From contig QIIJ01000275.1 in the NCBI GenBank assembly GCA_003232595.1, positions 1-6,132 of the forward strand: 6,132 bases of DNA, read 5' to 3'. The notes beneath the pieces are model-generated. The model was given only the letters and a program-made list of their open reading frames with translations, was not told the origin of the DNA and did not search any database. This document shows, one piece after another, positions 1-6,132 of the stretch; positions within the stretch are counted from its first letter, which is position 1; every line of letters begins with the position of its first letter. Made by a program: the position numbers and the translations under genes. This stretch comes from Aurantimonadaceae bacterium. GTDB lineage: Bacteria > Pseudomonadota > Alphaproteobacteria > Rhizobiales > Rhizobiaceae.

Positions 1-2486
1 ATAGGTAAGGTAACGGTAAAACAGGCACCTTTCTGAACACCTTCGCTGTCAACTTTCAAAGTGCCTTTCATCTCGGTCATGGCATTGGCACAGGTGTGCA
101 GGCCAAAACCGTGCCCGGTTTCTTTTGTGGTAAAGCCATGATTGAAGATTTTTGTCAGCTGTTTTTTGTTGATGCCACAACCATTGTCTTTTATTTTCAG
201 ATAAACGCTGGTGTCGTTGGTCATGCCGGTTTCAATGATCATTTTTTTGGGCCTGTTGAATCGATCATTGTCATTCATGGCTTCGTTGGCATTTTTGATC
301 AAGTTGGTAATCACTTGCAGCAGTTTGGATTTTTGCCCTGTACATGTCGGTGTGTTGGCGAATTGTGTGCTGAGTTTAACGCCCCATTTTTTGAGCGATG
401 CATCCTGAATTTTCAGGGCATCTTCAATGAGTTCAGGCAGATTGAGCTGTTCATTATGGAAACCGGATCGGGCATAAGTTTGCTGGGTGCTGATGACTTC
501 TTTCATTATTGTAGTTTTGGCGATCAGTTCTTTGGATTCTTTTTGGATGTTGCTGATTTCAGCATTCAGTACTTTGCCCATCGTGATGAAATATTCGGGC
601 AGTTTTTTGCCGCGTGCATCCTGGGTAAGGAATTCGTCCATATTGTTGTGGTTTTTCAGCAGCATGTCGCAGGCTTTTAACAGGCCGGAAATTTTGCTGC
701 TGTTCGAAATGCGATAAATCTCTTCGCTGGCCAGATTGACGCTGTTAAGAATGTTGCCAATATTGTGCAACACACCAGTGGCCATGTCGGCCATGCCGGA
801 TTTGTGTGCGGCGTCCACTAACTGGTTTTGGATATTAGCCAGGGTATGCTCGGTTTCCTTGCGAGAGGTGATGTCTCTCAGGATACACACACGCATGTGT
901 TTGTCACCAATCCGCATGTCGGATACCACGACTTCCATGGGGAAGGTGCTGCCGTCAAAGCGGAGGCCCGAATATTCTTTGGGTTGCTGGTGATTGCTTT
1001 GTTGTCCTGATTCAGCAAATTTGTCAGCATCATAACCTTTGACCAGCAGTGCACAGTGTAGGCCAATGGCTTCATCACGCCTCATTGCAAAAATGCTCAT
1101 GGCTGCTGGATTCAATGATTCAATGGTGCCGGATTCATCCAGCACAAGAATGCCCTCGCCGATATTATCGAGAACGGCGCGAATCTTTATTTCACTTTCT
1201 TCGAGATCCCGGGTGCGCTTGTTGACACGGTTTTCCAGATCCTGATTCAGGGTTTGCAGTTCACTCAACATTTGTTGCTCGTTCATCGCAGCCAAGCGCA
1301 GGTGGTTAACCATGGTGTTGAATGAATTGCCCAGCTGCCCGATTTCATCCCGGTTGGTCACCATTACCTCGGCGTTGAGGTCACCTTTGGCCACCCGGCC
1401 AGCGGCGCTCATTAAATGTCGGATCGGCGGTACAATGCTGCGGGTAAAGCTGAATGCCAGCAGTATGCCGGTGAGCAGTGCGAGGATCATACTGGTAATA
1501 GCCGAGATGCGAATTTGATACAGTGCGTGAGTCAGTTCCTGGGCACTGTCGAATGCCGCATTGATCAGCTTGTCGGTAGTGCCTTCAAACAGGGTTTGCA
1601 ACTGATCTGTGACGGGCTGTACCCGGGTTCGCAGCAGGTGAGTGTCGGCTCGCCAGGCGTCAGTTTCAAATATTTCCAGTACCATGGGAAGTCTTGCAAG
1701 ATAAGTGGCACGGGTTTCATTCAGGGCTTCGATTTCACCGAAACCGATGTTGACCTCCAGCCGGTTCAGTTTTTTCATCAGGACGTTGATACGTTCGTTG
1801 AAATTATTGAAATTGATGAGAATTTCTTTGTTTTGGGCCGTGATGTAGAGATTAAGTGCCCCCATCATCCGCACCCAGTTGTAACGTAGCTCCTGTAAAA
1901 TGAGCAAGGCTTGGGCAGCCTGTGGGTCGTCGAGGTTAATGTCATCGCTGGTCAGCAGGATGTTGATGTTACCCAGAAAATGGATGGCCAGCGGGTTTAG
2001 CGTTCTCCCCGCCAACAGCAGCCCTTGGTTGTTTTGACGATTGTCGTGCAGCGCGAACAATTCTTTTGCATATTCACGAAATTGCCGAAGCAAGAGCTGG
2101 GATGTCTCCAGTGTATCGTCGAGCGCCAGGTTTTGGAAAATATCCTGATGATGGGCACCGTCCAAGCGGTCGGCAATATCGTCAGTAATTTGCTCGAACC
2201 TGGCCTTGCGTTCGGTTTCTTTTGTCAACAAATAACCGTTTAGCAAGGCAATAGCCTGATTAAGGCTTTGCGACAGACGTTGAAAGTAAGTGGCCGCAGG
2301 CTGGTGCACTTCAAGCGCGGCTGTTGCCGTGCGCTTGACACTGTCAAGTTTGAACAGGGTGATGCCCATGCCTGTTGCCATGAGCAGGATCAGACTACCA
2401 AAACCGATACGGATCTTCCAGCGGACACTCCAGTTATGCGGACGGATGCTGCTAATAGCAGGAGGGAATGTACCTGGGCGGGTCAT
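1..2486 (-). CDS. Membrane-bound PAS sensor histidine kinase with non-canonical H-box (3' end outside window)
   Basis: Signal-transducing histidine kinase of the inner membrane; the stimulus and partner regulator are unknown. The frame stays open for 828 codons from the ATG at 2486. This is the first start after an in-frame TAG about 40 nt upstream, but no clear Shine-Dalgarno precedes it. Domains read from the translation: TM1 about 27-45; periplasmic, probably all-helical region about 46-328; TM2 about 329-347; HAMP about 349-400 (SIVPPIRHL, then DEIGQLGNSFN); coiled coil about 402-435; PAS about 436-541, ending CILRDITSRKE; dimerisation/phosphoacceptor region with GVLHNIGNILNSVN, His574 being the likely phosphorylated residue; HATPase_c with N-box NLIKNANEAM (Asn732), G1 box DNGCGI (Asp767), F-box IFNHGFTTK and G2 box GHGFGLH (791-797). 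The sequence reaches FTVTLPY at the edge, where many kinases end, so only a few residues may be missing, although a C-terminal receiver domain cannot be excluded. It is divergent from parE with no evident functional link. The kinase call is firm; the ligand is unknown. Confidence 0.94.
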   Translation of the reverse strand, partial: MTRPGTFPPAISSIRPHNWSVRWKIRIGFGSLILLMATGMGITLFKLDSVKRTATAALEVHQPAATYFQRLSQSLNQAIALLNGYLLTKETERKARFEQITDDIADRLDGAHHQDIFQNLALDDTLETSQLLLRQFREYAKELFALHDNRQNNQGLLLAGRTLNPLAIHFLGNINILLTSDDINLDDPQAAQALLILQELRYNWVRMMGALNLYITAQNKEILINFNNFNERINVLMKKLNRLEVNIGFGEIEALNETRATYLARLPMVLEIFETDAWRADTHLLRTRVQPVTDQLQTLFEGTTDKLINAAFDSAQELTHALYQIRISAITSMILALLTGILLAFSFTRSIVPPIRHLMSAAGRVAKGDLNAEVMVTNRDEIGQLGNSFNTMVNHLRLAAMNEQQMLSELQTLNQDLENRVNKRTRDLEESEIKIRAVLDNIGEGILVLDESGTIESLNPAAMSIFAMRRDEAIGLHCALLVKGYDADKFAESGQQSNHQQPKEYSGLRFDGSTFPMEVVVSDMRIGDKHMRVCILRDITSRKETEHTLANIQNQLVDAAHKSGMADMATGVLHNIGNILNSVNLASEEIYRISNSSKISGLLKACDMLLKNHNNMDEFLTQDARGKKLPEYFITMGKVLNAEISNIQKESKELIAKTTIMKEVISTQQTYARSGFHNEQLNLPELIEDALKIQDASLKKWGVKLSTQFANTPTCTGQKSKLLQVITNLIKNANEAMNDNDRFNRPKKMIIETGMTNDTSVYLKIKDNGCGINKKQLTKIFNHGFTTKETGHGFGLHTCANAMTEMKGTLKVDSEGVQKGACFTVTLP

Positions 2487-2687
2487 GTGTTTGGGGTGAC
2501 GAGTGGGTCTGTTGAGTCCAAGTGCCTAAATTCTGTCTTGATATCGGCAAATTTCAGGTGGGCTTGAGTGAAAAGGGCAGCGCCACGCGTTACGATGGGC
2601 GGTGATCGGCACAGGTCTGTTTTGTCGTGTGTGGCCTCGCCTCATTCGCCTGGGGCAGGTAGACTGCGCCATTCTGTGAAGATTATT

Positions 2688-2693
2688 CAGGAG
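2688..2693 (+). promoter_or_regulatory. Shine-Dalgarno sequence deciding the parE start
   Basis: CAGGAG lies six bases before the TTG at 2700. It is the only good ribosome-binding site in the region and places translation exactly where ParE homology begins. The competing in-frame GTG codons at 2676 and 2568 lack a comparable site. No convincing sigma-70 promoter was found in the 2487-2699 divergent gap for either flanking gene. Confidence 0.75.
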
Positions 2694-2699
2694 TCCGAC

Positions 2700-4586
2700 T
2701 TGAGCAGCAAGTATGATGCCGCCTCTATCGAGGTATTAAGTGGCCTGGAGCCGGTGCGCAAACGTCCTGGTATGTATACCCAGACTGAGCGCCCCAATCA
2801 CCTGGCCCAGGAAGTGATCGACAACAGTGTTGACGAGGCCATTGCTGGCCATGCCAGCACGATTGACGTTATTTTGAGCAAAGATGGCTCTCTGCAAGTG
2901 AGCGACGACGGCCGTGGTATGCCGGTGGATATTCACCCCAACGAAGGTATCCCCGGTGTGGAGGTGATTCTCACCAAACTGCACGCGGGCGGTAAATTCT
3001 CCAATAAAAACTACGAATTCTCCGGTGGTCTGCATGGCGTGGGGGTGTCTGTGGTCAATGCCCTGTCCAAACATCTCGAAGTGTGGGTGCGACGTGGGGG
3101 GAAGGAATACAACATCTCTTTTGCGGATGGCAACAAAGTTTCCGACCTGGAAGAAGTGGGCACGGTGGGCAAGCGTAACACCGGTACCACGCTACAGTTC
3201 TGGCCCGACCCCTCATTTTTTGATTCAAACAAATTTTCTGTGCCACGGCTCAAACATGTGTTGCGCGCCAAGGCTGTGTTATGTCCCGGACTGAAAGTCA
3301 GCTTTTACGAGGAAAAAACCGACGAAACCAGCAAATGGTGTTACGAAGATGGACTGCGTGACTACCTGATGGACGAACTGCAAGGCCAGCCTACCTTGCC
3401 GGAAGACCCTTTTATGGGTAGCTTTGCGGGCAATGCCGAAGCCGCTGACTGGGCGGTACTGTGGTTACCCGAAGGCGGTGAATCCGTCAGTGAAAGTTAC
3501 GTCAACTTGGTGCCCACCTCACAAGGGGGTACCCACGTTAATGGTTTGCGCACCGGCCTCACCGAAGCCATGCGTGAGTTTTGCGAATTTCGCAACCTGC
3601 TGCCGCGTGGCGTTAAACTTGCCCCAGACGATGTGTGGGATAAAGTGAGCTATATCCTCTCGGTGAAAATGGCTGATCCCGCCTTCTCAGGCCAGACCAA
3701 GGAGCGGCTGTCCTCTCGGGAATGCGCACCGTTTATCTCCGGCGTCGTGAAAGACTCATTCAGTCTGTGGCTTAACCAGCATACCGAGCAGGGCGAAGCC
3801 ATCGCCGAACTGGCCATTGCCAATGCGCAAAGCCGTTTGCGTGCGGGTAAAAAAGTGGTGCGTAAAAAGATCACCCAGGGTCCGGCTTTGCCCGGCAAGC
3901 TGGCGGATTGCTCCAGTTCTGATCCTGCACAATCCGAATTGTTTCTGGTGGAAGGCGACTCCGCTGGCGGTTCTGCCAAACAGGCGCGTGACAAAGAATT
4001 TCAGGCCATTATGCCCCTGCGTGGCAAGATATTGAACACCTGGGAAGTGGACGCCAGCGAAGTGCTGGGTTCGCAGGAAGTGCATGACATTGCTGTGGCC
4101 ATCGGTGTCGATCCTGGCTCCGATAAACTCGATGGTCTGCGCTACCGGAAAATTTGCGTACTGGCCGATGCCGACTCTGATGGCGCGCATATTGCCACGC
4201 TGCTTTGCGCACTGTTTCTGCGCCATTTTCATCCACTGGTGCAAGCGGGCAACGTGTACATTGCCATGCCGCCGCTATATCGTATTGACGTTGGCAAAGA
4301 AGTCTATTATGCGTTAGACGATGCGGAAAAACAGGGTGTGTTGGATCGCATTGCTGCTGAAAAAACACGCGGCAAAATCAACGTGCAAAGGTTTAAGGGT
4401 TTGGGTGAAATGAACCCCAAACAACTGCGGGAGACAACATTGGCACCGGATACGCGGCGGCTGGTGCAACTCACCATTGAACCGGGAGACGACACCAACC
4501 AGATGATGGATATGTTGTTGGCGAAAAAACGAGCATCAGATCGCAAAGCGTGGTTGGAGAAAAAGGGAGATTTGGCAGAGGTTTGA
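2700..4586 (+). CDS. parE: DNA topoisomerase IV subunit B (ParE)
   Basis: ATPase and Toprim subunit of topoisomerase IV. With ParC it passes one DNA duplex through another using ATP, mainly to unlink replicated chromosomes. From the TTG start the protein is 628 aa, against about 630 aa in E. coli, and similarity from memory runs end to end. GHKL ATPase domain about 1-215: EVIDNSVDEA with Glu38 (general base) and Asn42 (Mg2+), DDGRGMP near 69-75, and the ATP-lid motif GGLHGVGVSVVNAL at 109-122. The transducer domain contains the QTK loop in GQTKERL, with Lys334 contacting the ATP gamma-phosphate. The Toprim domain has EGDSAGG with Glu418 and the metal-binding DADSDG at 490-495. The C-terminus has QRFKGLGEMNP and ends KKGDLAEV. 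The lack of the large GyrB-specific insertion, together with parC downstream, argues for ParE over GyrB. The frame is open back to a GTG at 2568, but those 44 extra residues resemble nothing known for ParE, so TTG 2700 is preferred. Confidence 0.98.
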   Translation: MSSKYDAASIEVLSGLEPVRKRPGMYTQTERPNHLAQEVIDNSVDEAIAGHASTIDVILSKDGSLQVSDDGRGMPVDIHPNEGIPGVEVILTKLHAGGKFSNKNYEFSGGLHGVGVSVVNALSKHLEVWVRRGGKEYNISFADGNKVSDLEEVGTVGKRNTGTTLQFWPDPSFFDSNKFSVPRLKHVLRAKAVLCPGLKVSFYEEKTDETSKWCYEDGLRDYLMDELQGQPTLPEDPFMGSFAGNAEAADWAVLWLPEGGESVSESYVNLVPTSQGGTHVNGLRTGLTEAMREFCEFRNLLPRGVKLAPDDVWDKVSYILSVKMADPAFSGQTKERLSSRECAPFISGVVKDSFSLWLNQHTEQGEAIAELAIANAQSRLRAGKKVVRKKITQGPALPGKLADCSSSDPAQSELFLVEGDSAGGSAKQARDKEFQAIMPLRGKILNTWEVDASEVLGSQEVHDIAVAIGVDPGSDKLDGLRYRKICVLADADSDGAHIATLLCALFLRHFHPLVQAGNVYIAMPPLYRIDVGKEVYYALDDAEKQGVLDRIAAEKTRGKINVQRFKGLGEMNPKQLRETTLAPDTRRLVQLTIEPGDDTNQMMDMLLAKKRASDRKAWLEKKGDLAEV

Positions 4587-4609
4587 TACGCTCAAGCCAG
4601 ATTGAGTTT

Positions 4610-4638
4610 GTAGGTTGGGGTGAGGGACGAACCCCAAC
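4610..4638 (+). repeat. REP-like palindrome with GTAG head
   Basis: The unit begins with GTAG (4610-4613), followed by an 8-bp perfect stem: GTTGGGGT (4614-4621), a nine-base loop, and ACCCCAAC (4631-4638). A GTAG tetranucleotide in front of a GC-rich palindrome is the known signature of REP elements mobilised by RAYT transposases, and a RAYT-like stub begins 40 bp downstream. It lies 23 bp past the parE stop. There is no T-run after the stem, so it does not look like a canonical intrinsic terminator, although such hairpins can stabilise the 3' end of the upstream mRNA. AACCCACC at about 4655-4662 could be a decayed inverted partner, but that is weak. Confidence 0.7.
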
Positions 4639-4677
4639 AAGCGGTGTCCCGCATAACCCACCAGAGAGGATAAAGAA

Positions 4678-4776
4678 TTGCAATATCGACGGACCGATAT
4701 CGCGGGTGGAACCTATTTTTTCACCGTAAATTTGGCAGAACGGAAACGCACATTATTGATCGATGAACTGATGTGA
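4678..4776 (+). pseudogene. N-terminal remnant of a REP-associated tyrosine transposase (RAYT)
   Basis: A 32-codon reading frame starts at TTG 4678 and stops at TGA 4774-4776. It reads QYRRTDIAGGTYFFTVNLAE and continues RKRTLLIDEL. From memory this matches the conserved start of RAYT (TnpA-REP, Y1 transposase-like) proteins, typically M-x-YRR-x-D-x-x-GGTYFFTVNL-x-x-R. Intact members are roughly 150-190 aa with an HUH motif and a catalytic tyrosine; both are absent here, so the rest has been deleted and no transposase activity is possible. A good Shine-Dalgarno (AGAGAGGA, 4663-4670) still sits seven bases before the start, so a short peptide could in principle be made. The REP-like hairpin just upstream supports the identification. 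I infer a decayed REP/RAYT insertion between parE and parC. Confidence 0.82.
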
Positions 4777-4930
4777 ATGTGTTAAATACTTTGGGTATTG
4801 TCAGCAGTTATCGCAGCGCATGGGAAACGAGTATGCGGGCTTTATCATTGAATAACAAACAAGTATCAAGATAGACGCATTAAATGGTTTTTTGGCAGGT
4901 AATTCTGCCCGCCAAACAAAAGACGAAACA
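4777..4930. other. Non-coding leader between the RAYT remnant and parC
   Basis: No coding frame of recognisable origin was found in about 150 bp, and I could not match it to the missing part of a RAYT gene. It must contain the parC translation signals and perhaps a parC promoter, but no convincing -35/-10 pair was found. A small inverted repeat is centred near 4902: TTTGGC (4891-4896) pairs with GCCAAA (4910-4915), or alternatively GGCAG pairs with CTGCC within it. It ends about 15 bp before the parC ATG. A second minor one is CGCAT...ATGCG around 4817-4837. Neither has a proven role. Confidence 0.4.
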
Positions 4931-6132
4931 ATGACAGAAACAACCGAACTAAACTACGAAGGTGTAGAACAACAACCCCTCAGAATCTTCACTGAGAACG
5001 CCTATCTTAACTACTCCATGTACGTGATCATGGACCGCGCCCTGCCACATATTGGTGATGGCCTGAAACCTGTACAGCGGCGCATCGTTTACGCCATGTC
5101 TGAGCTGGGCCTCAAAGCCGGGGCCAAATACAAAAAATCTGCACGTACGGTGGGTGATGTACTGGGCAAGTTCCATCCTCATGGTGATTCGGCCTGTTAT
5201 GAGGCGATGGTTTTGATGGCGCAGCCGTTTTCCTACCGTTATCCATTGGTGGACGGGCAGGGTAATTGGGGGGCACCAGATGATCCCAAGTCTTTTGCAG
5301 CGATGCGTTATACAGAGTCGCGGCTGGCTAAATATTCGGAGTTACTGCTCAGTGAAATTGGGTTGGGCACCGTGGACTGGGTGCCGAATTTTGATGCGAC
5401 ACTGGATGAGCCCTCAGTGTTACCGGCGAGAGTGCCAAATCTGTTATTGAACGGTACCATGGGTATTGCGGTGGGTATGGCCACCGATATCCCGCCACAC
5501 AATCTGCGCGAAGTCGTGAACGCCTGTGTGTATTTACTGGATACGCCCAAAGCGACACTGGCGGATATTTGCGAGTACATACAGGGGCCGGATTATCCCA
5601 CCGATGCGGAAATCATCACGCCGCGCAATGAGTTGGTCGCTATGTACGAAAAAGGCGGCGGTTCGGTGCGCATGCGTGCGGTATGGGAGAAGGAAGATGG
5701 TGCAGTGGTGGTCACAGCGCTGCCACATCAAGTGTCCGGCAATAAAGTGCTGGAGCAAATCGCTGCACAGATGAATGCGAAAAAATTGCCCATGGTGGAG
5801 GATTTACGTGATGAGTCTGATCACGAAAATCCGACGCGTTTAGTGATTGTGCCACGTTCCAATCGCATCGATCTTAATGAGTTGATGGCGCATTTATTTG
5901 CGACGACGGATCTTGAACGGACTTACCGTGTGAACATGAACATCATCGGCCTTGATGGCAGACCACAGGTGAAAGGTCTGCGCACCCTGCTCAAGGAATG
6001 GCTGGTGTTTCGTGTCGATACCGTGCGCCGACGGCTGGAATATCGTTTGGAAAAAGTAAAACGCCGTTTGCATTTGCTGGATGGCTTACTGATTGCTTTT
6101 TTGAATCTGGATGAAGTGATTCGCATTGTCCG
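4931..6132 (+). CDS. parC: DNA topoisomerase IV subunit A (ParC), 3' end outside window
   Basis: DNA-cleaving and religating subunit of topoisomerase IV, partner of ParE. About 400 codons are present, against roughly 740-760 in the whole protein, so the winged-helix and tower regions and part of the coiled coil are here, while the C-terminal beta-pinwheel is missing. The N-terminal motif is ENAYLNYSMYVIMDRALP, then GLKPVQRR and the helix-4 motif HPHGDSACYEAM. The catalytic tyrosine is Tyr127 in AAMRYTESRL (E. coli Tyr120). Ser87 and Glu91 correspond to E. coli Ser80 and Glu84, so the main quinolone-resistance positions are wild type. Ile179 in GIAVGMATD is the DNA-intercalating isoleucine position (GyrA Ile174). 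DLRDESDHENPTRLVIV and HLFATTDLE are also typical of ParC. The ATG at 4931 gives an N-terminus about seven residues longer than in E. coli. The upstream bases (AAAGACGAAACA) are purine-rich but hold no strong Shine-Dalgarno, suggesting modest translation initiation. It is codirectional with parE. Confidence 0.98.
   Translation, partial: MTETTELNYEGVEQQPLRIFTENAYLNYSMYVIMDRALPHIGDGLKPVQRRIVYAMSELGLKAGAKYKKSARTVGDVLGKFHPHGDSACYEAMVLMAQPFSYRYPLVDGQGNWGAPDDPKSFAAMRYTESRLAKYSELLLSEIGLGTVDWVPNFDATLDEPSVLPARVPNLLLNGTMGIAVGMATDIPPHNLREVVNACVYLLDTPKATLADICEYIQGPDYPTDAEIITPRNELVAMYEKGGGSVRMRAVWEKEDGAVVVTALPHQVSGNKVLEQIAAQMNAKKLPMVEDLRDESDHENPTRLVIVPRSNRIDLNELMAHLFATTDLERTYRVNMNIIGLDGRPQVKGLRTLLKEWLVFRVDTVRRRLEYRLEKVKRRLHLLDGLLIAFLNLDEVIRIV

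Noticed and set aside
96..680. Plus-strand open frame of 194 codons opposite the kinase
   Set aside because: It lies fully antisense to the conserved HATPase and phosphoacceptor region. Its Phe-rich translation is what the complement of that gene gives, and it has no recognisable motif.
1416..1889. Plus-strand open frame of 157 codons
   Set aside because: It is antisense to the HAMP/TM2 and periplasmic part of the kinase, with no ribosome site or family motif; a shadow frame.
2487..2699. Small gene or regulatory RNA in the divergent gap
   Set aside because: No frame with a ribosome site other than the parE extension, no strong promoter pair and no stable hairpin with a T-run were found.
3756..4244. 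Minus-strand open frame of 162 codons inside parE
   Set aside because: It runs opposite the highly conserved transducer and Toprim coding sequence; a shadow frame without any motif.
4614..4638. Rho-independent terminator for parE
   Set aside because: The stem is strong but no T-run follows, and the GTAG head plus neighbouring RAYT stub fit a REP element better.
4777..4860. C-terminal fragment of the RAYT gene, meaning an internal deletion rather than a truncation
   Set aside because: I translated the segment in two frames (for example a short piece ending AGFIIE before TAA) and found no resemblance to RAYT C-termini that I could defend.
5180..5205. Quinolone-resistance substitution in ParC
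   Set aside because: Both hot-spot residues, Ser87 and Glu91, are the susceptible wild-type forms.

Overview
The window suggests a gammaproteobacterium that is not an enteric. It carries topoisomerase IV subunits that, from memory, align nearly end to end with E. coli ParE and ParC, next to a REP/RAYT-type element of the kind common in gammaproteobacterial genomes. Base composition looks balanced to slightly GC-rich. No species can be named from the sequence alone.

Layout. Positions 1-2486 (minus strand) hold most of a membrane-bound sensor histidine kinase. In order it has a TM segment, a large periplasmic helical domain, a second TM, HAMP, a short coiled coil, PAS, a dimerisation/phosphoacceptor region with a non-canonical H-box, and an HATPase_c domain. 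Its 3' end leaves the window on the left. A 213-bp divergent intergenic region (2487-2699) separates it from parE (2700-4586, plus strand), which is complete at 628 aa and probably starts at a TTG behind a good Shine-Dalgarno sequence. A 344-bp gap (4587-4930) follows. It holds a REP-like hairpin with a GTAG head, then a 32-codon stub that reads as the N-terminus of a REP-associated tyrosine transposase (RAYT), then about 150 bp with no recognisable gene. parC (4931 to beyond 6132, plus strand) fills the rest and is cut by the right edge after about 400 codons.

How they work together. ParE (ATPase/Toprim) and ParC (DNA cleavage/religation) form the heterotetrameric type IIA topoisomerase IV that decatenates daughter chromosomes. 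Their codirectional adjacency fits co-production, although the mobile-element remnant now sits between them. The divergent kinase has no evident functional link to topoisomerase IV, and no partner response regulator is visible. I found no convincing new multi-gene system. The least ordinary points are the decayed REP/RAYT insertion between parE and parC, and the kinase's atypical H-box, extended dimerisation region and unassigned periplasmic sensor domain.
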